The notes: a model not told the origin generated them from the sequence alone. Shown: positions 1 through 7,760, counted from the stretch's first letter. The stretch is DNA of 8,623 nt from Rickettsiaceae bacterium (GCA_030731565.1 JANQTT010000126.1:1-8623); one strand, 5' to 3'. Numbers and translations: made by a program.

Positions 1-61
1 AACAAAGCCAAACAAGTTCAGGACGACGGTTTCTATACCTATATTTATTTAATAATGCCAT
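1..61 (-). repeat. Edge of an intergenic repeat resembling the alphaproteobacterial 'HPELVSGS' element
   Basis: On the minus strand, bases 28 to 10 read CGTCGTCCTGAACTTGTTT. This is one base away from the start of a short element I remember as common between genes in Rickettsiales and related alphaproteobacteria (CGTCATCCTGAACTTGTTT followed by CAGG), which often translates as RHPELVSGS. The usual second arm is lost here: the sequence goes on TGGC instead of CAGG. A minus-strand frame starting with ATG at 61-59 stays open to the edge and would read MALLNKYRYRNRRPELVWLC. It has no ribosome binding site and its RRPELV is the usual translation of the repeat, so I do not call it a gene. Recognition is from memory and the window cuts the element, so confidence is modest. 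Confidence 0.4.
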
Positions 62-95
62 ATTCCATAGTGTTAATTTAACTATAATGGATACA

Positions 96-1496
96 CTAAT
101 GAATTATTATATATAATGCAGCATTTCCTCGACGAACGTTAAGTAAAATTCCATCCTTTTTTATTGTTACAGATTTTTTTAACTCAGCAATACTCGTAAC
201 TTTTTGTTTATTTACCGAAACAATAATGTCTTCTTCTCTTAGTCCAGATGACCAGGCTTGGCTTCCTGGTACGACTTTCGTTACTAAAACTCCTTGTACT
301 TTTTCATATAATGGGTGCGCGCTAGTCATATCAGAAAAACTAGCACCGCTTAGTAAATCTATATTAAGTGAGTCTGAGCTTGCGGTTTCTTTAATTTGAG
401 GCCCTATAATAACTTTTGTTGTTTTTAAATCTTTGCCTCGAAAGAAATCAACTTTAACTTTTGTGTTTATAGCTTGCTTTCCTATAATGTTTCTGACATC
501 AGAAATATTGTTTACAACCTTATCATTAACTTTAGTAATTACATCGCCTTCCATTAAGCCAGCTTTTTCAGCGGGGCTATTCTTGTTTACTTTTGATATA
601 ATTGCCCCATTATTAATAGTAAGGTCAAAAGCTTTTGCAAGTTCAGGGGTTATATTTTGCGTATAAATACCAATTTGTCCCCGTTTGACTTCGCCATATT
701 TAACTAAGTTCTGAGTTACCATTTGCACTATGTTTGAGGGAATAGCAAAACCAATTCCAATATTACCCATGCCACCTGTAGAAAGGATGATAGTATTAAT
801 ACCAACTAATTCACCTTTAAGGTTAATTAGTGCACCTCCGGAATTTCCAGGGTTAATTGACGCATCAGTTTGGATAAAGTCTTCATAACCTTCTATACCA
901 AGCCCGCTACGGCTTAGGCCGCTGACTATACCAGAAGTAACAGTATGACTTAAACTAAAGGGGTGTCCTATTGCGATAACAAAATCGCCCACTTCCAGAT
1001 TATCTGAATTACTAATAGGTAGTGATACAATATTTTTCGCATCAATTTTTAGCAGCGCTAAGTCGGTAGCATCGTCTGTTCCTAGGATTTTAGCCTTGAA
1101 CTGTCGGTTATCCCGAAGAGTGACGAATACTTCTTTAGCGTTTTTGATAACATGATGATTAGTGATGATATGTCCTTCCTAGGAATCAATAATAACTCCA
1201 GATCCAATACTTTGTTGTCTGTTATATTGATCTTTCTCTTCATATTCGAATTGTTTGAACTGATGAAAATCTTTAAAAAATTTGTTAAAAAATGGATCTT
1301 CAAATAGAGGATTCATCACCTCCCTTTTTTTAGGGATGATTGAAATGTTAACAATCGCTGGTGTGGCGTTTTTTATGATTGGTGCCAATGTTGGAATTTT
1401 TTCAGAACTGCCAAACTGTGGTATAGCGCCATATGTAGGATTAGTAAAAAATAAAAGTAAAATTAAAATAGAATTGATTTTAAAAATTTTTTTCAT
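96..1496 (-). pseudogene. degP: Deg/HtrA-family periplasmic serine protease with an in-frame amber stop
   Basis: This is a Do-type serine endopeptidase and chaperone of envelope quality control. The 466-codon frame is continuous except for TAG at codon 106. Residues 1-24 look like a signal peptide: KK near the start, a Leu/Ile/Phe core and a YGA cleavage site. A Phe-rich region at about 60-90 corresponds to the LA loop. GSGVIIDS at 98-105 precedes the stop. Beyond it all catalytic parts remain: His115 in TNHHVI, Asp145 in ATDLALL and Ser219 in GNSGGAL. PDZ1 lies at about 272-367 and PDZ2 at about 385-466. The protein ends RRGNAALYIIIH, as DegP/DegQ proteins normally do, and stops with TAG at 96-98. 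As read, the cell would make only a 105-residue secreted peptide with no protease domain. A very recent pseudogene, a base-call error or readthrough would all fit. The start ATG at 1496-1494 has AGAGGG eight bases upstream. Confidence 0.9.
1179..1181 (-). other. Premature amber codon inside the Deg protease gene
   Basis: The plus strand reads CTA here, so the gene reads TAG between the codons for GSGVIIDS and EGHIITNHHVI. The frame on both sides is the same, so no indel is involved. A single base change to AAG, CAG or GAG would restore Lys, Gln or Glu, all reasonable at this exposed turn of Deg proteases. Confidence 0.93.
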
Positions 1497-1503
1497 AATT
1501 CAT

Positions 1504-1510
1504 GCCCTCT
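1504..1510 (-). promoter_or_regulatory. Ribosome binding site of the Deg protease gene
   Basis: Reading leftwards the sequence is AGAGGGC, then about eight bases, then ATG at 1496-1494. It fixes the start. A closer ATG at 1503-1501 is in another frame. Confidence 0.6.
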
Positions 1511-1534
1511 AACATTCGTTAATCCTTACTTTTA

Positions 1535-1563
1535 CATATAAGATATTTTGTAGAAATTTTCAA
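1535..1563 (-). promoter_or_regulatory. Likely sigma-70-type promoter of the Deg protease gene
   Basis: On the minus strand TTGAAA (1563-1558, five of six matches to TTGACA) and TATATG (1540-1535, four of six matches to TATAAT) are separated by exactly 17 bases. Transcription would begin near 1528, giving a leader of roughly 30 bases that contains the AGAGGG ribosome site. No heat-shock or sigma-E-like element was recognised. The call rests on pattern match and position alone. Confidence 0.5.
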
Positions 1564-1696
1564 GTAATGATAATAACACAATATTAACAGTAGATATGTA
1601 TTAGATTTTTGAGGCAATATTTGGTAATTAGCTTGCAAACTTTGTGTGTAATGATTAGTTTTATATGTGTAGCAATAAATTTTATATAGAGGAAAA
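1564..1696 (+). promoter_or_regulatory. Upstream region of the pepA operon
   Basis: This AT-rich stretch lies between the Deg promoter and pepA. Possible promoter parts for pepA are TGTAAT at 1647-1652 (five of six matches to TATAAT, with no good -35 partner), and TTGCAA at 1633-1638 followed 17 bases later by the weak TAGTTT. I cannot choose between them. The ribosome binding site is AGAGGA at 1688-1693, four bases in front of the pepA ATG. No open frame or structured RNA was seen. Confidence 0.35.
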
Positions 1697-3211
1697 ATGT
1701 TAAATATCTCTTTCGAAGAAAAAGATCTTTTTATCAATGGTGCAATAGCTGTGCTTGTTAACGATCAGTTAAAAATTGATAAAGAGCTGATGGCGATAGA
1801 TCAAAAATTTCATGGCCTTATATCTAAAACTATCCAAAACGAAAATAAGTTCAAAGGCAAATTTGGCCAGATAGCGGCACTTGCGACAACTGACAAAGAG
1901 GGAAACGCAAAAACAATTATAATTGTAGGAATAGGCGATGAGGCAAAAATAAAAGAGTTTCAGTTAGAAGAGCTTGGCGGTAAAATTTATTTAAATACAA
2001 AGGCAGCTAAGGCAAAAAATGTTGGTATCGAAATTAGTGGTAGAGTAGGCAAGTTTGCGGCTGAAAAGGTTGCCGCATATCTAGGAAGCGGAGCACTGCT
2101 TGCTTCTTACAAATTTGATAAATACAAAACAAAGTTAAAAGAAGAGCAAAAATTTGACGTTGATACATTTAACGTAATACTTGAAAATGATGAAGCCGCG
2201 TATAAAGTTTTTCAAGAAAAGAAAGCTATTGCTATGGGAGTATATTTTGCTCGTGATTTAGTTAGTGAGGCTCCAAACGTTTTGTATCCGGAAAGCTATG
2301 CTGAACAAATAGTTGAAAAGTTAGAGCCTCTTGGTGTTGACGTTGAAGTGCTTGACGAAAGAGAAATGCGTGCATTAGGTATGGGAGCATTGCTCGGCGT
2401 TGGCCAAGGATCGGCGCGCGAGTCAAAACTTGTGGTAATGAAGTACAGCGGTGGAGACGATAAGCAAAAGCCGGTTTGTTTTGTTGGAAAAGGCGTTACC
2501 TTTGATACTGGCGGCATATCAATAAAACCGGCTGCTGGTATGGATGCTATGAAATATGATATGGGCGGATCAGCGGCCGTTGTTGGTGCGATAAAAGCTC
2601 TAGCTCTTCGCAGTGCAAAAGTTAATGCTGTAGGCGTTGTTGGACTAGTGGAAAATATGCCAGGTGCAAATGCTCAAAGACCTGGTGATGTAGTAAAAAC
2701 TATGTCAGGGCAAACAGTCGAGGTCCTAAATACTGATGCTGAAGGAAGACTGGTATTATGCGATTGTATGACTTATTTGCAGAAAAATTTTGATCCTGAA
2801 TGTATAGTAGACCTAGCAACGCTAACTGGCGCGATAGTGATTTCATTAGCTAGCACTTACGCAGGATGTTTTGCTAACGATGATAAGCTGGCCGATAGTC
2901 TAATCAAGGCATCACATGAAACAAATGAAAAACTATGGAGAATGCCGCTTCACAAAGATTACGATGCTATGCTAAAATCGCCAATTGCTGATATCGCTAA
3001 TATAGGTAATGAGAAGGGAGCGGCCGGAAGTTCAACAGCAGCGCACTTTATCGGGAGATTTATCGAAAAAGGTGTAAAATGGGCTCATCTAGATATAGCT
3101 GGCGTAGCTTGGGAAAGACAGGGGAAGAGCTCTATTTGTCCTAAAGGCGCTGTTGGTTTTGGAGTCAGGCTATTGAATCAATTTGTACAGGATAATTATG
3201 AGCCAAAGTAA
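1697..3211 (+). CDS. pepA: Leucyl aminopeptidase (M17 family, PepA)
   Basis: This cytosolic two-metal aminopeptidase removes N-terminal residues such as leucine from peptides. At 504 residues it matches E. coli PepA (503). The N-terminal domain covers about 1-165 and the catalytic domain about 180-500. The M17 signature NTDAEGRL is at 345-352. Metal ligands inferred by alignment are Lys265, Asp270, Asp288, Asp347 and Glu349; catalytic residues are Lys277 and Arg351. All sit five positions earlier than in E. coli and none is missing. ATG at 1697 follows AGAGGA closely. The last 14 bases overlap the start of mipZ, so the two genes are probably cotranscribed and translationally coupled. In E. 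coli PepA also binds DNA as a regulator (XerCD/cer, carAB); nothing here shows whether this protein does. Confidence 0.97.
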   Translation: MLNISFEEKDLFINGAIAVLVNDQLKIDKELMAIDQKFHGLISKTIQNENKFKGKFGQIAALATTDKEGNAKTIIIVGIGDEAKIKEFQLEELGGKIYLNTKAAKAKNVGIEISGRVGKFAAEKVAAYLGSGALLASYKFDKYKTKLKEEQKFDVDTFNVILENDEAAYKVFQEKKAIAMGVYFARDLVSEAPNVLYPESYAEQIVEKLEPLGVDVEVLDEREMRALGMGALLGVGQGSARESKLVVMKYSGGDDKQKPVCFVGKGVTFDTGGISIKPAAGMDAMKYDMGGSAAVVGAIKALALRSAKVNAVGVVGLVENMPGANAQRPGDVVKTMSGQTVEVLNTDAEGRLVLCDCMTYLQKNFDPECIVDLATLTGAIVISLASTYAGCFANDDKLADSLIKASHETNEKLWRMPLHKDYDAMLKSPIADIANIGNEKGAAGSSTAAHFIGRFIEKGVKWAHLDIAGVAWERQGKSSICPKGAVGFGVRLLNQFVQDNYEPK

Positions 3212-4007
3212 GCAGTTAAAGATTTTTGTTGTTGGTAATGAAAAAGGAGGTGCTGGAAAAACAACGTGTTCTATGCATCTAATTATAGGATTGCTTGATA
3301 AAGGATATAAAATTGCTAGTATTGATACTGATTCAAGGCAACATTCGCTTACTACCTATATAAATAATAGAGAGGCTTATAATCAAAAAAACCCTGAAAA
3401 TAAAGTGGATATGCCAATGCATTTCCACTTAAAAGAAGTGATAAATGATTCGGTCCAGGAAAAAGAAAGGCAAGAAAAAGAACAGTTTGAAGAAGTATTT
3501 GATTTAGCTAAGAGTAATGCTGATTTTATAGTTATTGATACTCCGGGAAGTTATACCAATTTATCTAGAATTGCGCATTCGTATGCTGATACTGTAATCA
3601 CGCCAATCAATGATAGTTTTGTTGACCTTGATGTGATGGCGAAGATTGACAGTGAAACTTTAGATACTTCTTCGCCTTCAATATATAGCCAGATGTTATG
3701 GGAACAAAAGATGGAGAGGGCTTCTAGGGATAGGGGTTCGATAGACTGGATAGTGATTAGGAACCGCCTTGGCAATCTTGATGCACAAAATAAAAGAAAT
3801 GTTGAAGAGGCTTTAAAAAAACTATCGAAACGTATTTCATTTAGGATAGCTCCAGGATTTAGCGAGAGGGTAATTTTTAGAGAATTGTTTCCGTATGGTC
3901 TAACATTGCTCGATCTGAAAAAAGCAAATTTTGCTAAGTCATTTAGTATGTCGCATGTAGCAGCGCGTCAAGAACTGAGGACTTTTCTTGATAATATTGG
4001 AGTCTGA
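3198..4007 (+). CDS. mipZ: Division-plane positioning ATPase MipZ (ParA/MinD superfamily)
   Basis: MipZ is a P-loop ATPase that in Caulobacter binds ParB near the poles, forms a gradient on the nucleoid and inhibits FtsZ, so that division occurs at mid-cell. The deviant Walker A motif NEKGGAGKTT is at residues 14-23, with Lys16 and Lys21. IDTDSRQ at 42-48 places Asp45 where Caulobacter MipZ has Asp42. Walker B is FIVIDTPG. The MipZ-specific blocks TPINDSFVDLD, DWIVIRNRL, FRIAPG, RELFPYGLTLLDL and HVAARQELR are all present and separate it from ordinary ParA, Soj or MinD. ATG at 3198 is chosen over an in-frame TTG at 3183 because AGGA (3189-3192) is five bases upstream and the protein then begins like the family. 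At 269 residues it lacks the short tail found in Caulobacter. It sits between pepA and rmuC in one operon. Confidence 0.95.
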   Translation: MSQSKQLKIFVVGNEKGGAGKTTCSMHLIIGLLDKGYKIASIDTDSRQHSLTTYINNREAYNQKNPENKVDMPMHFHLKEVINDSVQEKERQEKEQFEEVFDLAKSNADFIVIDTPGSYTNLSRIAHSYADTVITPINDSFVDLDVMAKIDSETLDTSSPSIYSQMLWEQKMERASRDRGSIDWIVIRNRLGNLDAQNKRNVEEALKKLSKRISFRIAPGFSERVIFRELFPYGLTLLDLKKANFAKSFSMSHVAARQELRTFLDNIGV

Positions 4008-4035
4008 AGTTTAATATTCTTTGGGTTGTATAATA

Positions 4036-5322
4036 ATGATTTTATATATTACTATAATTTTTTCCGTAATTTCTTTTGTTTCCTTAGCTTTGTCTTTGTA
4101 TAGCAACGTTAAGTTAAAGCTTGAATCAAAGTTTTTAAATGAAGCTATTCAAGACTATAAAGAGCAAAATTCTTCTCTTAAAGAAGAAAAATTTGAATTT
4201 ATACAAAAAATTGAGCGTCTTTCGGGAAAATTAAACTATCAAGAGCAAATTATTGATGATTTTGTAAAGTTAAGAGAAGAATCAAAAGAATCTACTAAGG
4301 CTGTATTATTTGATCTAGGAAATAAGCTTTCTAAGCAATTAATTGAAATTCATAAAAAAGAAAATAGAGAGAGCAGAGAGAATTCAGAAAAAAACATTCA
4401 AGAAACAGCTAAGAAATTTAACTCTGAGTTTGAAAGGATAGTAGGTATGGTTGGCTCTTTGAGCAAAGAAGTAGAGCAGTCTAAGGATATAGTTGACGTA
4501 ATTAAAAATTCATTGTTATCACCCTCAGGCGCAGGCCTATTGGCCGAAATAACGCTGGAAAATATAATGAAATCTTCGGGCTTAAGGTTAAACATTGATT
4601 ACCGGATGCAGTATAGTGTAAATGATGAAAATCAAGACACTTTAAGGCCAGACTCAATTGTATTTTTGCCAGCTGATAAGGTAATGATTATTGATGCAAA
4701 GGCATCAAAATTTTTAGTAGAAGAATCAGACCCCAAAGCTCTTGCTAAAACAATGAATACGCACCTGCGTTCACTTAGTGGAAAAGCTTATGCAGATGCT
4801 GTAAGAAAGAACTTAGCAACTAAAGGCAATAATATTAGTAATATTGTAACGCTTATGTTTCTTCCGACAGAACACGCGGTTGAAAAATTACTTGATGCTG
4901 ATAGTGAGTTTATGAATAAAGCTTGGAAATATAATATTTTTCCAGTCGGGCCAGCTGGGCTTATGAACATGCTATCATTTGCAAAATTCCAAATTTCCGA
5001 GCAAATGATGATGCATAATCACCAGAAAATTATCGAAGAAGTGCAAAAATTAATAGCCTCTATTGGATCAATGGCAGAGCACTCAACAAGGCTTGGGACT
5101 AGTATTTCAAGCGTTGCTAATCATTATGACAAATTTGCAGCGTCTTTTAATAGAAATTTTTTGTCTAAAGCGCGCAATATTAGCAAGATGGGAATAGAAG
5201 GAGGTCTAAAAAAAGACCAAGCAACCTTACAACGTTTTCAAGTTATTGCATCAAATTCTGAATTAATTGAAGTAGAAGCCGAAGAAGAGTTCAAAAAATT
5301 AGAAGAAGACAAGGAGGATTAA
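4036..5322 (+). CDS. rmuC: DNA recombination protein RmuC
   Basis: RmuC-family proteins carry a PD-(D/E)XK nuclease-like domain. In E. coli the loss of RmuC raises recombination at inverted repeats. From ATG at 4036 the protein has 428 residues. Residues 1-23 form one membrane segment, followed by a charged, probably coiled-coil region to about 155. The conserved core runs from about 160 to 370: LSPSGAGLLAE with Glu171, then RPD at 204-206 and DAK at 220-222, which are the likely nuclease-motif acidic and lysine residues, then the MFLPTE and PVGPAGLM blocks. The C-terminus is acidic. An in-frame TTG at 4021 would add five residues; neither start has a clear ribosome site, and ATG gives the better membrane segment. 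The gene starts 28 bases after mipZ and ends the operon. Confidence 0.95.
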   Translation: MILYITIIFSVISFVSLALSLYSNVKLKLESKFLNEAIQDYKEQNSSLKEEKFEFIQKIERLSGKLNYQEQIIDDFVKLREESKESTKAVLFDLGNKLSKQLIEIHKKENRESRENSEKNIQETAKKFNSEFERIVGMVGSLSKEVEQSKDIVDVIKNSLLSPSGAGLLAEITLENIMKSSGLRLNIDYRMQYSVNDENQDTLRPDSIVFLPADKVMIIDAKASKFLVEESDPKALAKTMNTHLRSLSGKAYADAVRKNLATKGNNISNIVTLMFLPTEHAVEKLLDADSEFMNKAWKYNIFPVGPAGLMNMLSFAKFQISEQMMMHNHQKIIEEVQKLIASIGSMAEHSTRLGTSISSVANHYDKFAASFNRNFLSKARNISKMGIEGGLKKDQATLQRFQVIASNSELIEVEAEEEFKKLEEDKED

Positions 5323-5378
5323 TTATCCTATTCCTATAGTAAATTATATTGAATTATGGGTGTTTTATAAAAATCAAA
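5323..5378. other. Convergent gap between rmuC and pleD
   Basis: These 56 bases separate two converging operons. I see no convincing intrinsic terminator for either side. The only inverted repeat is AGGAT-TAATT-ATCCT at 5315-5329; it overlaps the rmuC stop codon and has no T run after it. Confidence 0.5.
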
Positions 5379-6734
5379 TCATCCTGCAACGATTTTATTT
5401 CGGCCAGTTTCTTTTGCTTGATATAAGGCTTTATCTGCCCTAGATATAAAGTCTTCAATAGTTTCGTTCTTATTATATTCTGCAATTCCAATTGAAGTTG
5501 TTTTTTTTAATGGCTCTTCCTGATCCGGAATAAAGAAGTCAGTGTCCTCAATTTTTGCCCTTACTTTTTCAGCGATTTTTGATCCCGTCTCAAGATTTAT
5601 ATTATTTAGAAGTACAGCAAATTCTTCCCCGCCGTACCTTGAAATCAGATCAGTCACTCTAAATGAAGATTTTAAGGTGCACGATAGAGTTTTAAGTACA
5701 GCATCTCCAGCTTGATGGCCATATGTGTCATTTACTTCTTTAAAATGATCCATATCAAACATCATCATGCACATTTTTTGGTTTGTCTCGATAGATTTTT
5801 GAACCATTTGTTTAATGTGAATGTCAAAATATCTTCTATTAAATAAACCGGTTAGGCCATCTTTTGTAGATAAATCAACGCTTTCTTCGAGCTCGGTGCG
5901 CAAATCATCTTGATATTGTTTCTTTCTTAGTTGTGTTTTTACCCTTGCTTGTAGTTCACTTTTGTCAACTGGGTAAATAAAATAGTCATTAATGCCAATC
6001 TCCATACCTTTCATTACCATTGGTATGTTTTCTTCTTCGGCAAGAAGCATTAAAGAAGCGTTTTTGAAATTTGGTTTAGATCTAAGTGTTACTCCAATTC
6101 TTAAAGGGTCATCAATATCCATTTGGCAACTTATTATAACTAAGTCAGGAGAAAAAGAAGCGTATGTATCTATTTCATCGGGCGCTGTTAATCCATAGAT
6201 TTGTTCGGTAATATTTGTCAGGTGAGATTTAAGGTTTTTTGCCTGAATTATATCATCATCTAAGATAAGTATTTTGCAATCAGTAAAGGTGTTTTTAGGT
6301 TCAATGACATTTCCTCCAAGCTCAGCTGAAGTTTTGTTCCTTAGCTTTAATTCATCGATAACCGTTTTCATTCTAGTTAAGGATTTTACACGAGCAAACA
6401 GCGCAGTATCGTTGATAGGTTTTGTTAGAAATTCATCAGCTCCAGATTCTAAGCCTTTAACTCTATCGGCAATATCAGATAAGGCGGTGACCATTACTAC
6501 CGGTATATGGGTAGTTTCCGGGTTAGATTTAATTTTTTTGCAAGCCTCAAATCCGTCCATTTCTGGCATCATTACATCAAGTAAAACTAGATCAATTTTG
6601 TTCGCTTCAAGAGCTTCCAATGCTTTAAGACCATTGCTTGCGGTAATTACTGTATAGTATTCGCTTAAAAGTTTTGCTTCTAAAAGCTTAACATTTTGTT
6701 CAAGGTCGTCTACTACAAGGATTGTTGCTGTCAT
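5379..6734 (-). CDS. pleD: PleD: response regulator with GGDEF diguanylate cyclase domain
   Basis: PleD makes cyclic di-GMP from two GTP once its first receiver is phosphorylated; in Caulobacter this drives the swarmer-to-stalked transition at the pole. The 451 residues hold REC1 (about 1-125), REC2 (about 150-275) and GGDEF (about 285-451). REC1 keeps the acidic pair Asp9-Asp10, phospho-acceptor Asp53, Thr83 and Lys105. REC2 is degenerate: Ser202 replaces the acceptor Asp and Tyr254 the Lys, fitting the adaptor role of this domain. The active site GGEEF is at 368-372 and the inhibitory RxxD site (Arg359, Asp362) is intact. These numbers match Caulobacter PleD exactly, so activity and product inhibition are both expected. 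Its ATG overlaps the divK stop as ATGA, and AAGGAA (6745-6740) inside divK supplies the ribosome site. Confidence 0.97.
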   Translation of the reverse strand: MTATILVVDDLEQNVKLLEAKLLSEYYTVITASNGLKALEALEANKIDLVLLDVMMPEMDGFEACKKIKSNPETTHIPVVMVTALSDIADRVKGLESGADEFLTKPINDTALFARVKSLTRMKTVIDELKLRNKTSAELGGNVIEPKNTFTDCKILILDDDIIQAKNLKSHLTNITEQIYGLTAPDEIDTYASFSPDLVIISCQMDIDDPLRIGVTLRSKPNFKNASLMLLAEEENIPMVMKGMEIGINDYFIYPVDKSELQARVKTQLRKKQYQDDLRTELEESVDLSTKDGLTGLFNRRYFDIHIKQMVQKSIETNQKMCMMMFDMDHFKEVNDTYGHQAGDAVLKTLSCTLKSSFRVTDLISRYGGEEFAVLLNNINLETGSKIAEKVRAKIEDTDFFIPDQEEPLKKTTSIGIAEYNKNETIEDFISRADKALYQAKETGRNKIVAG

Positions 6735-7117
6735 TCTTGTTCCTTAGTGTAAGGTGGTTTTACAAACTGGTTAACTGCTTTAAAAAAAACGTCTATAGAA
6801 ACTGGTTTAGATATATACATATCGCATCCAGATTTTGAAATTTTTGCTTCATCATTTTTCATTGCAAATGCAGTAATCGCAATAATTGGTATATGTTTAG
6901 TCGCATGGTTTTGTTTTAATTCTTTTATAAGGTCCATGCCAGAAATTCCATTTAGCTGAATATCCATGAGAATAAGATCAGGTTTTTCTTCGATAGTGAT
7001 TTTCACTATATTGAGTCCGTCTTTTGAGATAGCAATATCATATTTCTGGATCGTTAATAGATCATAAAATAATTTTAAGTTTAATTCGTTATCTTCGACT
7101 ATTAGGACTTTGCCCAT
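6731..7117 (-). CDS. divK: DivK: single-domain cell-cycle response regulator
   Basis: DivK is a stand-alone receiver that in Caulobacter is phosphorylated by DivJ, dephosphorylated by PleC and, through DivL and CckA, lowers CtrA activity. The 128-residue product is one CheY-like domain with no output domain. Glu8-Asp9 form the acidic pocket, Asp52 in PDLILMDIQL is the phospho-acceptor, Thr82 in ITAFAMKNDEAK is the switch residue and Lys104 in YISKPVS completes the site. VEDNELN near the start, the TAFAMK block and GCDMYISKP are typical of DivK. ATG at 7117-7115 is chosen over an in-frame TTG at 7126 because MGKVLIVEDN is the family start. No Shine-Dalgarno sequence precedes it. It is first in a two-gene operon with pleD, the order known from Caulobacter. 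Confidence 0.96.
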   Translation of the reverse strand: MGKVLIVEDNELNLKLFYDLLTIQKYDIAISKDGLNIVKITIEEKPDLILMDIQLNGISGMDLIKELKQNHATKHIPIIAITAFAMKNDEAKISKSGCDMYISKPVSIDVFFKAVNQFVKPPYTKEQE

Positions 7118-7166
7118 GAAAAACAAAATATATATATTTAGGTTATTAAATAGCGACCATAATAAG

Positions 7167-7193
7167 ATTATATCATAAATACAGTCTATGCAA
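7167..7193 (-). promoter_or_regulatory. Likely promoter of the divK-pleD operon
   Basis: A perfect TATAAT lies at 7172-7167 on the minus strand. TTGCAT at 7193-7188 is the best upstream hexamer, 15 bases away, which is shorter than ideal. The transcript would begin near 7160 with a leader of about 40 bases. No TTAA-N7-TTAA CtrA box was found in the gap. Confidence 0.5.
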
Positions 7194-7252
7194 GGCGGCG
7201 ATCGAATAGTTTTTCAATATGTTAATAATTGATGTAAATAATGTTACAGTAT

Positions 7253-7747
7253 TTAGATGCTGCTGATTTGAGTTTCTTGCCAAACGCCTTTGAGATTTTT
7301 GATAAAATAACTTGTTTCAAGTACACGAATTGCACTTGTATCTATGATGCTTTTTATTTCTGGGGTTTGAATGATATTAGTTTCGTCAAGTATAAAGATA
7401 ATTTTTGTTATTTGATTTAGTTTGATCCGGCTATTTTCTGCTATAGAGTCTAAAATGGTCTGTCTTCCTGGGTTTACAAAGATAATAATTTCAGAATTAT
7501 TTAGATTTTCAGGCTTTGTCGTTATTAAAATAGATTGATCATCTGGATGCGGATCGTTTATTGTTGCATGAGGAATAAAATGTTCTTTAGAGTAAGTCCA
7601 TAATGACTTATCAATGCTGTTTGCATAATCTTCGTTTTCTGTGATAACAAGTGTATTTGAATTACTATAGTAACATTTCTCAGATATTTTGCAGAAAGTT
7701 TTAGCAATATCTTCCAGTTGTGTTTTGTAAAAATTTATTTTTGTCAT
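7253..7747 (-). CDS. holC: DNA polymerase III subunit chi (HolC)
   Basis: Chi is the clamp-loader accessory subunit which, with psi, links the replicase to single-strand binding protein. The 164-residue product begins INFYKTQLEDIAKTFCKISEKCY, split here as INFYKTQ at 4-10 and the helix after it, and contains the family block LWTYSKEHFIPH at 49-60, followed by a beta strand SILITT. Alphaproteobacterial chi proteins have the same LWTYs..sFlPH pattern. It is somewhat longer than E. coli HolC (147). ATG at 7747 has no ribosome binding site; a -10-like box sits seven bases in front of it. In E. coli holC directly follows pepA; here pepA is about 4 kb away on the opposite strand. The gap of 135 bases to divK, which has its own promoter, suggests separate transcription. 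Confidence 0.88.
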   Translation of the reverse strand: MTKINFYKTQLEDIAKTFCKISEKCYYSNSNTLVITENEDYANSIDKSLWTYSKEHFIPHATINDPHPDDQSILITTKPENLNNSEIIIFVNPGRQTILDSIAENSRIKLNQITKIIFILDETNIIQTPEIKSIIDTSAIRVLETSYFIKNLKGVWQETQISSI

Positions 7748-7754
7748 GGTTTGT

Positions 7755-7760
7755 ACTATA
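7755..7760 (-). promoter_or_regulatory. Possible -10 box of holC (leaderless start)
   Basis: TATAGT reads leftwards at 7760-7755, five of six matches to TATAAT, and ends seven bases before the holC ATG. If used, transcription would begin at or next to the start codon. The best -35 candidate is CATACA (7784-7779), 18 bases further up, with three of six matches, so support is weak. Confidence 0.35.

Noticed and set aside
96..992. Independent downstream protein restarting at GTG 992
   Set aside because: It would lack the signal peptide, catalytic His115 and Asp145, and no ribosome site precedes it. It is the interrupted remainder of the protease.
1179..1181. TAG read as a sense codon by a changed genetic code
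   Set aside because: The same gene ends with TAG at 96-98 exactly where the protein family normally ends, so TAG acts as a stop in this genome. The other complete genes end in TAA or TGA.
5311..5329. Strong Shine-Dalgarno-like AAGGAGGAT and small hairpin at the end of rmuC
   Set aside because: No plus-strand start codon with a usable frame follows; the nearest ATG gives four codons. The 5-base-pair stem has no T run, so it is not a convincing terminator.
6274..6657. 127-codon open frame on the plus strand opposite pleD
   Set aside because: It lies entirely across the well-supported receiver domain of PleD and has no recognisable domain; it is an antisense shadow.
7118..7252. CtrA binding boxes (TTAA-N7-TTAA) upstream of divK
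   Set aside because: The closest match keeps only one TTAA half with the correct spacing; AT-rich sequence produces such partial matches easily.
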